Assembly: GCA_036874045.1 (NCBI GenBank)
Contig: CM072344.1
Location: 10,388,501-10,452,500 of the forward strand
Origin: Cymodocea nodosa
Taxonomy: Eukaryota; Streptophyta; Magnoliopsida; Alismatales; Cymodoceaceae
Direction of reading: 5' to 3'
Length of the DNA: 64,000 nt
Under the pieces are notes generated by a model. That model did no database searches. It was not told where the DNA came from and saw only the letters and a list, made by a program, of their open reading frames with translations. A program made the position numbers and the translations under genes. Numbering within the stretch: the stretch's first letter is position 1; each line of letters starts with the position of its first letter. Positions 11,339 to 22,410 of the stretch are shown piece after piece.

Positions 11339-12499
11339 ATGAACTTAGGAAAAAGGACTAATTGTATTATTCGTTTACTTATACTTGTATTAAAAATATT
11401 TGATTAAATGTAAATGTAAATTATTCATATAAATGAATGAATGTTTTTTAGATGTTTTTACAATCGTGTTTGAGAATGAATGATATAATTGAGAACTATA
11501 TTGAATATTATATAACTATTTGAATAATGTGCAAGACTGTTTAAAAGATTTACAAATTTTCTGAATGACATGGTTAAATGCATGATAATTGGTTAATGCC
11601 TGAAAATATCTACATATTGAAAAGTAAAATTTAAATTTTGCACAATAGGAAATGAACTATAAGTTAAATATGAATATAATGTTCAGATTTAATGAGTTTA
11701 AATTAGAATATTGCATTAATGACATGTATTTAACGTTATTTAAGTTGATAAAATGTAGAGAAAAATAAATAAATATAGAAGTTAATACGAGTAAGTTTTA
11801 GAAATTTGCTAAGTGTTAACTCAACGAAGTAAGTCCGTTGAGTTAACCTTAACTCCACGAGGTCAATAATAAAATATAAGGTCACTCTGTTGAGTTAACA
11901 GTAACTCAACAAAGTTAGTCCGTGGAGTTAGCAAATAGGCAACAAAGCTAATCCGTTGAGTTAATTGTAACTCAATAAGGTTAGTTCGTAGATTAAGCTA
12001 AATGGTTATTCTTTTAGCCACGAACGAAACTTCGTGGGTTCAGCGATTACTAAAATTTGAAATTAAAAGTGGAACATGTATCCATAAACATAGGAACCAT
12101 ACTGCACATTACAAGACATGTTCTTGCAACGAGATTCATTTGCTTTATGGACGTGCATTTTAAATATAGAACAGAATGTTATTTACAAGTTACCAACACT
12201 TGAGGAAAGAAAAGAAAATTCGTTGGGGAACTGGAAGGAGAAGTAGTTGATTCAACTTCATCCATTAAGAACTATTTACTGAAAACAAAGCATCAGACCG
12301 ATATGTAATTAATCTTCTGCTATTTTAATTTATGTTAAGAGTTTAGAGCATATGGATTCGTTCTCCTAGCACTAAATGATTAGTAAGAACACCTACACAG
12401 GATTATTCAGCATAGAGGCGTACTGAAATATTTTCTAAATTGGATTTTAACGAAATATTTAGGGGTGTAGCTAACCTTTCTTTAAAAGAGAATGAAGAT
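11339..12499 (+). other. Region X of G1: promoter-like leader with decayed splice donor
   Basis: AT-rich sequence with GTTGAGTTA / TAACTCAAC repeats at 11815-12000, then a leader colinear with X in G2 and G3. The exon-1 start ATGGAAAGC of the sister copies is lost here. The donor position reads GACCG-ATATGT at 12301-12302, where G2 has ACTG-GTATGT, so splicing would be abolished. Confidence 0.6.
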
Positions 12500-12534
12500 A
12501 TGACTGCTCTAGTAGAAAAACCATTAGGGGAAAT
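12500..12534 (+). pseudogene. Gypsy gag, first codons only (G1)
   Basis: ATGACTGCTCTAGTAGAAAA and the following bases encode MTALVEKPLGEI, matching MAALVEKPLGEI of G2 and MAALEEKPLGEI of G4. The ORF is cut by the S2 LTR. The upstream leader encodes the same GVANLSLKEN-like context as in the other copies. Confidence 0.85.
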
Positions 12535-14263
12535 TGTTAGTTCATTTATTTCAGTTAATTTTGATTATGAAAAACGTGTGGTTTAATTATTTCTGCCATA
12601 TTTTAGATGTCTTTTTATTCACATGAATTTTGGCTAATTGCTATGTACTTAAAGTCTTTTAAATTAGATTTCAACAGGTTATTTTGTCTATAGTGTATTG
12701 ATCGGAGAGTTATTTTATAAGCCACCGAACAAAATAGGACAAATCGGATGGTTATGTCTCTCTCTCCTAGCTTTTCAGACAGTTATATCAGTAACTATCT
12801 GAAAAGTATTTATCTTCGGTGAGTTAAGTCTTTTTATGTCTGGATATGATTTTTCTGGTAAGTCTCTGAAATCCCTTTGGTTTCGGATAGTTAAGGTTTT
12901 TATTCTAGAGAGTTAACTGTTTCTCTAATTTAATATATTTTTGGTTACTTTCTTTTGAATGACACGTGTTAGTCTCTCATCGCTTGACTTAAGTGACTTT
13001 TTGGAAGGTTACGATGTAACTATCCGAAAGCTCTTAAGAATCAAAGAGTTATCTTCAGTAAATATCCGAAAATAGTTTTAAGCTTCGGATGGTTGAGTTT
13101 TCTATTATTTTCTGACTTAAGTGACTTTTTAGAAGGTTTCCTGTGTAACTATTCGAAATGACTTAAGGATCAGAGAGTTATCTTTATAAGTATCCAAAAA
13201 ATGTAGACTCTATCGGATAGTTTATTTTTAATATTTTATAACACTATTTCAGAAGGACACGTGTTTCAATTTTAATACATGACTTAAGTGGTCTTTCAGA
13301 GTGTTAGTTCTATCTATCCGAAATGTTTTTGAGTTTCGGAAAATTATCTTTCTAAGTCTCTAATTTTCTAAAAGCCTCCAAAGATTTTATTTTTACAGAA
13401 ACTGCAACTATTATTAATTGACTAATCTTTGTGGCAAAATATCTTTTGATTGCAGATCTCAACTCTATTATGATTGAAGGTTGCCGAAAATGAATTCCTA
13501 CATAAGGCATCTAATCATTTCAGAATTCTTTTCACTTATGCAAATCTTGAAGGAAAAATAAAAAGAATTTTGCAAAAAACTGAAAGAGACACACACAGAA
13601 TTTTTCAACACTCGAAAGGAGAAATTGTCTACTCAGTAATTCTACAAACAGTTTGAAGATTCATCTGCAACAAAGTCCAGAAGATCAATAGTTGCAGATC
13701 AATCAAGAATTCTCCATAGAGCTTTTGTGTCAACTCTTCATTGGAGTTGATCTAGTCTTGTGTGTCATGTTCATTTTGAGTCTATGACTCCTGGTTTTAA
13801 ACTATTGTCCTTTTGTGTTAAAACCTTAACTCACAAGGGTGTTGTGAGTATACCTTCACAAGGTCGGGGCCTTGGTGAAGAGAGTGAAGTGTGATACTTC
13901 ATTTGCTCAAGATTGGGGTCTTGAGTACACAAAGTTGTTGCTTTGAGTGAGGTTTTTGTTTTGCCTTTAAAAACATCTGTAAGGTTGTTGCTTAGCCTGC
14001 AAAAGAAACTTGTTTAAGGTTTGTGCTTAGCCTTAAAAGCACTTAGTGGAATTCTCGAGGTTGTGGCCTTGAGGAGTGGACTACCTAGTTTGGGGAACCA
14101 CTATAAATCTCTTTGTGTTCTTTACTTTTTGCACTACAAGTTTTAATTCTAAAATCAATTAATCAAGGTTCATTAGTGTCAACAGCTTCCGAATTTTAAA
14201 AGCAAAATAAACTTTATTAGGACACTATTCACCCCCCCTTTAGTATGCCATTCAATCCTTTCA
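12535..14263 (+). repeat. 5' LTR of S2
   Basis: Begins TGTTAGTTC after the gypsy gag sequence and ends CAATCCTTTCA, followed by AG and the primer site; 1729 bp. It contains a near-perfect inverted repeat at 12771-12806 (CTTTTCAGACAGTTA against TAACTATCTGAAAAG), several TATCCGAAA motifs, and CACGTG boxes near 12963 and 13260. The GT-rich U5 region is 13790-14110. The family differs from S1/S4 and S3. Confidence 0.85.
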
Positions 14264-14265
14264 AG

Positions 14266-14277
14266 TGGTATCAAAGT
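14266..14277 (+). promoter_or_regulatory. Primer binding site (initiator Met tRNA), S2
   Basis: TGGTATCAAAGT lies two bases after the LTR end. Copia elements normally have TGGTATCAGAGC, complementary to the 3' end of initiator tRNA-Met; here an A replaces a G. Confidence 0.85.
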
Positions 14278-14315
14278 AGGTTATCTCTGTAATAGATTTA
14301 ATAAATCTGAGATCA

Positions 14316-16171
14316 ATGGCAAAGGGTTAGCATGTTCACCGACTTCCACTCTTTGATGGCAATAACTATGGTTTTTGGAAAAATAAAAAGACTAACTTTT
14401 TAAAATCTAAGGATGTGAAGGTATGGAGAGTAGTGGTTCATGGTATACAACTTCCAGATGTTCTTGAAGACATGTGGAATGATGAAGATGAGAAGAAAAT
14501 ACAAATGGATAAAAGAGGAATGAATGCACTAACTTGTGCAATCATAGCTGATATATACAACAAGATCTCTGCTTGTTCTACTGCACATGAAGCTTGGCAT
14601 GCATTAGAAATTACATATGAAGGAACAAATGAGGTGAAGGATATAAAAATAAGTATCCTACTGAGGAAATATGAAATGTTTAAAATGAAAGAGAATGAGA
14701 GTATCACTGATCTCATTTCTCATTTCATTGAGATAATAAATGGACTGAAGAATCTCAGGAAAGAATTTCCCATGAAAGAATAGGTTATCAAAGTCTTGAG
14801 AAGCCTGAATAAAGACTAGAAAGCTAAGGCTACCTCCCTACAAGATTCAAAGGATATGAGGCTTTTACTTTGGAAGATCTCACTAGCAATTTGTTAGCCC
14901 ATGAGACTCAACTGAAAGATTGGAAAGAAGAGGAAGGAGAAACTTCAAGGAAGGTTGAAAAGAAAAAGGAGCTTGCACTGAAGGCTCAACAACCATCTAA
15001 GGAGTTTGTTAATGAGTTTCCAAAAGAATTGGCCTGCATTATCAGAAAATACAGAAAATTCTGGAAGAAAGGAAAAAGTCATGATAAAGGGAAGCAATCT
15101 GCTACAAAATGCTTCAACTACAATAGATATGGGCATTTTCAGAGCCAATGCACATATCAAAAGAAGGATGAAAGAAAGAACTTTGACAAGAAGAAATCTC
15201 ATGGAAAACAGAAGTTTCATCAGAAAAGATTTAATCAAGGAAAGAAGAAAGCATACCAAGTTACTTGGGATGATTCTATAGAATCTGAAGTATCTGAAGG
15301 TACCAGTACTGATGGTACACAAACTGAGTTCGAGTCTGAAGAGCTAGCCAATGTATGTTTTATGGCTAACACTAATGAGGTACATTTTGATTCTAATATA
15401 GCTGAGGAAATTATTTCTGATAATGATTCTGATGTATCCGATATAAATCAAGATGATTATAATGAATTATTGTAAGAACTAAAAAATGTTAGTTTGGAAA
15501 ATTCTATGTTAAAAAGAAAATTATCAAATAGTAATAAAACTACTGCTAAGTTAGAAAAGGAAATTACTACACTAAGAATTGAAAATTCTACATTAAAGAA
15601 AAATAAATTTGTTGTTGATAGTTCTGATATGCATGATAAAATTTCTAAACTTGAAAAATATAATTCAGAACTTATTAAGGAACTGAAGGATAAATTTTTA
15701 GAAAACAAAAGGCTATAAGATGAAACTGAAAAATTGAATGAAAAACTTAATAGTTAGTGTGTAGAAAATTCTAGCACTAATAATGATATAGAAAAATTAA
15801 AACAAGAAATTGGTAGACTGAAATTTAAACTAGGAGCTTTTACTAAAGGGGATAAGAAATTGACAAATATTATTAATAATTATAAAGTCTTTGGTGATAG
15901 AACTGGTATAGGTTTTAACTATGAACCACCAAAAACATATGCTTCTGTTAATTTTTCAAACAACTATAAAATGGACTATGGAAATGGCTATTTGAAAACA
16001 ATTAATAAAGAGAAAGTTATCTATGTGTTAAAAAGAAATATTGTTAATCGAATTAACACATGGATTTCAAAACAAAATAGATTTCAAATATTCTCCACTG
16101 ACAAAAATGGACTTAAGAAAATATGGGTACCAAAGGATGTGATTATGACTGTCCTTGTAGGTCAAAATTAA
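14316..16171 (+). pseudogene. Copia gag with damaged zinc knuckle and coiled coil (S2)
   Basis: The start MAKG sits 50 bases after the primer site. The N-terminal gag (UBN2 type) shows LPLFDGNNYGFW, AHEAWHALEITYEGT and LLRKYEMFKMKENES. A stop at 14781, a frameshift before 14870 and later stops break it. The zinc knuckle reads CFNYNRYGHFQSQC, so the second Cys of CX2CX4HX4C is Tyr. A lysine-rich tail, an acidic VTWDD segment and a long coiled coil (15494-15850) follow, then KIWVPKD, the usual gag-protease border. Gag would form the virus-like particle. Confidence 0.88.
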
Positions 16172-16184
16172 AAGATCTCGATGG

Positions 16185-16693
16185 GTGATGGATAGTGGTG
16201 CTTCAAAGCATATGATTGGAAATAAATCTGTCCTAAAAGACCTAAAGAAGATTGATGGAGGAAATGTCAGATTTGGCAATGATCAAAAAGGTAAGATTAT
16301 TGGTATCGAATCTGTCTATGTAAATGATAAAATGGTTATAGATAATGTCTTACTTGTTGAAATTTAGAGCATAATTTAATTAGTATTACTCACTTAGAAA
16401 ATAAAGGTTATATGGTTTTGTTTAAATCAAAGAAATGCCTTGTTATTGATGAAAATTCTAATGAAGTTAAATTTACTGCTTATAGAAGAAATGATGTATG
16501 TTTTCTAAATTTACCTGATGATGTTTCTTCAACTGATTCATGTTTAATTGCTAATAATTTAGACAATGCATAGTTATGGCATCATAGACTAGGTCATATT
16601 CATATGAAGCAGCTAGATAAGTTAGCTAAGAAGAACCTAGTAGATGGTTTACCCATTTTGAAATTTAAAAAGGATAAAATCTGTGATGCATGT
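16185..16693 (+). pseudogene. Copia protease and pre-integrase fragment (S2)
   Basis: MDSGASKHM is the aspartic protease active site. A frameshift near 16365 separates it from the GAG-pre-integrase region, which has AxLWHHRLGH and CDACCLG. The sequence then stops at the LTR terminus of G2, losing the integrase core, RT and RNase H. Confidence 0.85.
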
Positions 16694-18977
16694 TGTTTGG
16701 GTTTTCCTAGCACTACACTTGAAAAACTTGTATTTGTTACTTCTGTTTTACTTAATTAATTTATCTTTATGCCTATTCTTTCCTTTTTAGAAGTAAACAA
16801 ACAACCTTTAATACAATTTAGATATTAATTCCAATTTGTACTTTAACTGCAAGTGCATAGTGTCTATTGTATTAGTGTGCAAGTATAGGTCCATCCCATA
16901 GGGAATTGCAGACAAATTTAAGAATTGTTTGATTGTTGACAATTCAAATTTATATTCAATAAGCACTCCGTTGAATTATAATTAACTCAACGGACAAAGT
17001 TCGTTAAGTTATGGCTAACTCAACGGACTATTCTCGTAGACTGAAGTTAACTCCACGAGCCTATCTCTTCTTTATAATACTGCTATTTTACAGAGGAATT
17101 CGGCCAACCATTGGGCGATTCCATAGATTGTAAATAACATCAATTAAGCTCTTTAATGCTAGTTAACATTGGATTTATCATTAAGCAATACTAACATTCA
17201 GATGATTCAAACAATAATCATTAAAATCTTTAAGTCTTCTGAACAAACCAATTTTAGTAAACTGTAAAATTAAAACTAACATAAAGCAATCACCAAACTG
17301 ATACAGATAACAATAATCATGATACAACACTCAAATATAAAATATAAACAAAGATAAATTGTTTTGGTATTTTTGTTTTGATGTGAACATGGAAATGAGC
17401 GAAAGGTGAAATGTAAAGTAATCTCACTTGACAGTAAATACTTCTGACACTACTTGCAATGCGATTACACTACTGAAAATTAAACCACTTATAATTCTGT
17501 CTCCTCTCCCTATAGAATCGCGAGTCTAGAATTGCAAGATGATCTCCTATTCAGCATATAGACATCAACCCAAAGCCAAGACTAAAAGCTTTACAATCTC
17601 CTGAAATATGAGTCAGCTCTTGGTGAAAATGGCTTCCCTTCCCATGACGCAATCACTCCTCATAGTGGTTGTCAAGCACTATGTTTGGCTCGGAATCGAC
17701 CCGACATCAGGCAAGTATCCTCACAGACCTTTGATGATTAGTGATTATGGTGTGGTGGTGGTGATTGTGGTGATGATGATTGTTGGTGTGGTACTTCGAA
17801 GAATTGCGATGCTCATCCTCCTCTACACACACTATCCGCCCATCGATCACCTATCGATCACCCTCTTCTTTTTTTTCTTCTTTTCTTTTATATTTCTTCA
17901 ATAGTAACTGCTTCTACTTGAATGGTTGGTTGGATTTCCTTTATTCGTATCAACGACGATGATTTCTTTCTCTACGCGATATGTACAAACGTGGTTTTTC
18001 TCTTCCAACTATCTATTCCTACAACCGCTACAGTGGCATTTTGGAAAATAACTATAAAATATATGCAATAAATAAATAAGCCACTAACATAACACGTTAC
18101 CTTTGTGTATATTCATGTAACTCAACGCGTACAGTTATGTTAACTTAACGAGTTAAACATGTGCATCTCACGTGATATTCTAAAGCATTTAAATTCAACA
18201 CGTGTATAAAACTAACTATCCGATGCTTAGGTGCATTTCAGATACTTATAAACTTAACTATCCGATGCTCAGATGCATTTCAGATAGTTACAGATAACTC
18301 ACCGATATATAACTTAAGTAAATCTACCAGATCTCGACACGTGTCAATAGTAGTTTTAATCATAAAATAACATTTTGGAGAGTTACGGAGATAACTATCT
18401 GATGCTCAGATGCATTTCAGATAGATACAAATAACTCATCAAAAATTCACTTAAGTCACTTTCCCAGAGCATGACACGTGTCCATAGCTATTTCATAAAT
18501 AAAAAGAGATTTCAGAGAGTTACATACATAACTGTCCGATGCCTAGCTGCAATTTCGGATAGTTAGAGATAACTCACCGAAAGTTCACTTAAGTCATGCA
18601 TTATGGTTTCAACACGTGTACTTCAGGAAATAATAAACTATTCTCTCAAAGCATAACTGTTTGGCAATTTAAACATAACTATCCGATACATACTCAATCT
18701 GTTAGACATAACTGTCCGAATATGTTCGGTATGTTAAACATAACTGTCTGAAATATCAGAAATTTTGGATACTTAAGAATTTCATAACCTACAACTTACC
18801 GACAATTCAGAAATGTACTAAATTAACATTAATTCCCCAAAATTAAGCAGATTCTTCAATTAAAGCATATAACAGTGCAATTATAACATAATGACTTAAT
18901 TCTCATATGATAAGCTAAATATTATGCAATTAACCATCATTTAACTATTAATAATATGCACTTTTTCATTCTAAACA
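16694..18977 (-). repeat. LTR of G2 (gypsy, sense minus)
   Basis: Sense start TGTTTAGAATG at 18977 follows a GGTATGGGAGAAG purine tract; sense end ...AACCCAAACA at 16694. Start and end form TGTTT...AAACA. Length is 2284 bp; G3 carries a copy at 36456-38604. Near the end a GGGAATTGC-type motif with the GCAAGTGCATAG stretch (16855-16915) resembles the R/U5 end of Athila/Tat LTRs. The LTR also holds TATAAAA at 17892-17886, inverted repeats of TAACTATCCGA type (18220-18750) and CACGTG boxes near 18193, 18334, 18474 and 18612. Confidence 0.75.
17886..17892 (-). promoter_or_regulatory. LTR TATA box (G2)
   Basis: Sense AATATAAAAGAAAAG; conserved in the G3 LTR at 37657-37651. It lies upstream of the putative R/U5 region. 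Activity is inferred. Confidence 0.55.
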
Positions 18978-20644
18978 CTTCTCCCATACCTAAATTTTGC
19001 TAGTCCCTTAGTAAACTAAGATCTAATTAATTGGTCTTTCAAAAAGTGCTAGAATTAATTCTTCTCCCCTTTTTTTCTTCTGTTTAGCATAAGAATATAT
19101 ATTCTATATGTTTCAGTAATCAACTTGCAAATATACTTAGAATATATGTAAATTACATACAAAATATATCATCATCACATAGGTGTTAATTATATTATTG
19201 TTTGTTTTTCATCATCTGTTATCCTGAATTTTCCAATAAGATTTTTAGAAAAAATTTCAACAACATACGAATCAAAGTACAATCTAATTCAATTTGATTA
19301 AGACAAGTAGAATAAAGAATTGTATCTCCATTAAACAACTTCATAAGATAATAGAAAATATACTCGATTCATAAGATATCTGTATTTCACAAAACACTTG
19401 TATCTTTTCAGAATAGTATATGTTTTTTTTTTTTTTTTATACTTTAAAAGTTAATTTGATAAGCTTGAATCATACAAGAGCTTTCTAATGTACCCATGTA
19501 ACGAGCTTTTAGTCAACAATCCCAGATCTGATCAAGATCTTAGGTTGCCAGATTTTAAGAGTCCTTTTTTAGGTCAACAATCATTAGATACCTATCTACT
19601 CAAGTATAAAAGGCTTGTGATCAAACAAGTCAATAAACTATCCAAATTTTCCTCTTTTTTTTTTTTTTTTACCACAAAACAAAACATTAATCACATACTA
19701 TATATGTACATATTTCATTAATACAGATGCAGTAAAACTCCAATCTCATATAGTCCTGCTTCTATCATTTACTAAAAATATGAATCCATAACAATAAGCT
19801 CATACTTTATCTGTAGTTTAATAAGATCTACACATAAATCATTCTACAAATTCAATCAGTCAAATTAAATGTATCTCTAACCATATGTGTTTCATTTAAT
19901 CTAGAATTCACATCTCAACTCTTTCAGGACTTTAGATAATTTACTGATTTTTCATTAAGCATTCTGATTTCTTTTTAAAATCGTGAAATTGTTAAATTCA
20001 TGAAATTCAGAAGAAAAAAACATAAGATACTATATCTGGATTTGCATAAATAGTAAATTCAATAGCATCTTATATAGCCTTCTAAATATAACATTCAAGC
20101 AGTTTATAAAAAACTACAGTCTCAATTATCAGATAGTTAAAGCAAGTTCATAAAAATTTTCAATTTCCACAACTTTGCAATATCATTTTAATTCATTTAA
20201 TTAACAAACTTACATGGTTGTTACTTTAATTACCTTCCCCCCATACCTACATTTTGCATTGTCCTCAATGTAAAAGATCTGACAATAAGTACAGTAATTG
20301 TAGCAGGCATGAATACAGTTTTGTTGATTTAAAAGTTAGGATAAGTAATTGGTTACATACCTTGTTCCATTTGTATCTCCTTCTGCATATTCTGATTTTT
20401 TATTCTGAAAAACTTTTCATTCACAGATAAACACAAAATATATAACAAAATAACATTTAATAAATATTGATAATTCAATGTCTTGTGTGGAACCCAAGCT
20501 CCTATGCCTCTGGTGGCTCATAAGCAAGCCAGTTGGTTTCCCAAAATAGATACCAACAAACTAGATTGATATTTTGTTTCATTTTTTTTTTTTTTTTAAA
20601 ATAAATGCAGAATACATACAACATTAAACACATAAAATCAAAGC
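18978..20644 (-). other. F-box-LTR spacer of G2, with two purine tracts
   Basis: No convincing ORF. Sense GGTATGGGAGAAG at 18990-18978 abuts the LTR and is the expected polypurine primer. A second copy, GGTATGGGGGGAAGG, lies at 20247-20233. The region 19080-20110 is homologous in the same sense to the pol-ORF2 spacer of S1 and S4. It includes an AAGATACTAT...ATAGCATCTT inverted repeat at 20022-20072 and several long T tracts. Confidence 0.65.
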
Positions 20645-20857
20645 TTAAGAACATGATTGAAAAGTAGGAACAAATGGAATAAATGTATCCGTCCAAGCAA
20701 ACTTTTTAGGCATAGTTTTTCTTGCTATTAATTATGTTTTAATGTAGTTCTTGTTCCTTGTTAATTTGTAAACGTGTAATATATTATAAATTTCAAATAC
20801 TAGTGTATTACCATTAATGAGATGAAATGCAGAAAGGGATCCTTCTTGATTCCAAGG
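20645..20857 (-). pseudogene. F-box gene, 3' fragment (G2)
   Basis: Encodes the C-terminus of the F-box protein (SLSAFHLINGNTLVFEIYN, then TRNKNYIKT and the end FQSCS at 20645). The 5' part continues at 31080 on the other side of S3. The last bases before S3 (CAAGG at 20853-20857) correspond to TAGGG at 31080-31084, an eroded 5-bp target duplication. Confidence 0.8.
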
Positions 20858-22077
20858 TGTAGGATCATTTGTATCACAAGAGGGGGGGTGAATTGTGTCT
20901 TTAGTAATTAAACTAGCGGATAAAACAAGAGCACAAAACACTTGTAAATGAAATTCTATTCTTTTATTTCAAGACAAAATTTACAATATCTTTTCAGCTC
21001 AATTCCCTTCTTGACAGTTTTGATACAGTAATTTTTGATATACAATTCAAATAGGAAAACAAAGCTCTTTTGAATAGTTAGTTTTGAATTGTATAAAACT
21101 TGATCTTTATGCACACAGCTCTTTTCTTTCTCTTTGCTCAACTTCTGTATCTCTTCTTCTGTAGTTGTCGAATTTCCAGACTTCTTGCATTTGCAGCTCC
21201 TTTTCTAAAATTGCTTGGAATTTCGAATTTCTTCTGATGTTGGAGAACTTTTCAGAATATGAATATTCAAACTTAACTTTTCAGTTAGGGATCCAGATTG
21301 AATATTTAAGCTTGGTTTTTGAGATTGGGATCCTCTGTTGTAATGTAGCTCGTACTCTCTATTTGTAGTCGAACTCTGTTGTCTTTCATGTTCAGCATGT
21401 TCATACACTTGATCCACAATCCATAATCCATAATCCACGTACTAATTTTCTCTTTAATCCAAATTACTTTCTATTTAAATTTCCACTTTCTTCATTGACA
21501 ATCTGAGTTTCCACGATCTCCACTCGTAGATTCACTAAAATTTTATCTTCCTGTAGTCTTGTAGAATATCTTCTAAGTCTTCGATTTAGTCGAACATTTA
21601 TTCTTTAACTCCTATCAAAACTCGAACACTTATCCATTAACTCTTCGAGTTTTTGCACCTACAAAACACGTGACTAAACAAGGAAACTTATCTGTTCGTT
21701 AGTCCTTTTATAAAACTCAAACAGTTATCTATCCATGCGTATAAAAACTCGAATAGTAATCTAACTATTGGATTTTTCATTACCGAACGCACATGAAAAA
21801 TACGTGACAACTTAAAACATTAAAAACACACGTGCAGATAACTTAACTATACGAGTTTTTAACATAAAATATTTGACAAAAATGAAACGTTAACTATCCG
21901 AAAGTTTAACTTTTGCAAATCTAGCTCTTCAGAAATCTTTAATTTATTCGACATAAAAATGAAACTTTCTGATAATCTATTAACTATTATACTTAGAGAA
22001 ATATAGTTAGAGAAAATTATGTAGACTTATTTAAATACGTTAATAAAACATACATCTTCAAAATTAAATACCTAACA
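20858..22077 (-). repeat. 3' LTR of S3
   Basis: Sense TGTTAGGTATTTAATTTTG at 22077 to GATCCTACA at 20858, 1220 bp, paired with 29874-31079. In the first 165 bases at the low-coordinate end I count nine differences between the two LTRs, all transitions. It contains CTCGAACAGTTA-type motifs, CACGTG boxes and a TAACTATCCGAAAG motif. Confidence 0.93.
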
Positions 22078-22180
22078 ATCTCCCCCTTTTTGATGATGTG
22101 AAAACCTAATAAGTCACATAATTTATATCTCCCCCTTTTTGGCATTATAAAAAAGTAAACAAACTATTTTCTCCCCTTTT
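22078..22180 (-). promoter_or_regulatory. Three polypurine tracts of S3
   Basis: Sense AAAAAGGGGGAGA at 22091-22079 directly before the LTR, a second AAAAAGGGGGAGAT at 22140-22127, and AAAAGGGGAG at 22180-22171. The CACATCATCAAAAAGGGGG context is Sirevirus-typical. Confidence 0.88.
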
Positions 22181-22410
22181 AGGAAGTTAAGTTTTATAAA
22201 TGTAAGGAAGGATATCTTACTAAGTATATATTAATCAAAATGATAGTGTCAATCATACATAGGATTTATGGATTAAGCAAAAACTATTTAATATCATAAA
22301 CTGTGAAAAATAATCACGTAACTTTAAAATTAGTAAACAGTAAATAGTGTCTGAAATTTGTTATAACAGGAAATATTTCTGAACCATAATAGTGTATTTG
22401 CATCTAAACT

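Larger units (their letters stand above)
6373..12534 (+). mobile_element. G1: Athila/Tat-like Ty3/gypsy element, internal part
   Basis: Order on the plus strand: RT C-terminus and RNase H, integrase, region Y, accessory ORF, region X, first codons of gag. Its 5' end is cut by S1 and its 3' end by S2. G2-G4 on the minus strand are sister copies. This is the most decayed copy, with many internal stops and a mutated splice donor. No LTR of its own is in the window. Confidence 0.85.
12535..16693 (+). mobile_element. S2: 5' part of a Ty1/copia (Sirevirus-like) element
   Basis: 5' LTR, primer site, gag with coiled coil, protease and pre-integrase region, inserted in the gag start of G1. It stops inside the GAG-pre-integrase domain at 16693, where the LTR terminus of G2 begins. 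The rest of pol and the 3' LTR are not in this window, so the far side of the G2-G4 block is either outside or deleted. Confidence 0.85.

Noticed and set aside
17608-17904. 98-codon ORF in the G2 LTR
   Set aside because: Not conserved in frame in the G3 LTR (37441-37686 differs) and lies antisense to the element; Val/Phe run comes from GTG and T tracts.
19488-19721. 77-codon ORF repeated at 39161-39403
   Set aside because: Lies antisense in the gypsy spacer, ends in a poly-T-coded Phe run, and its sister regions in S1 and S4 do not keep the frame. Conservation is of the spacer, not of a protein.
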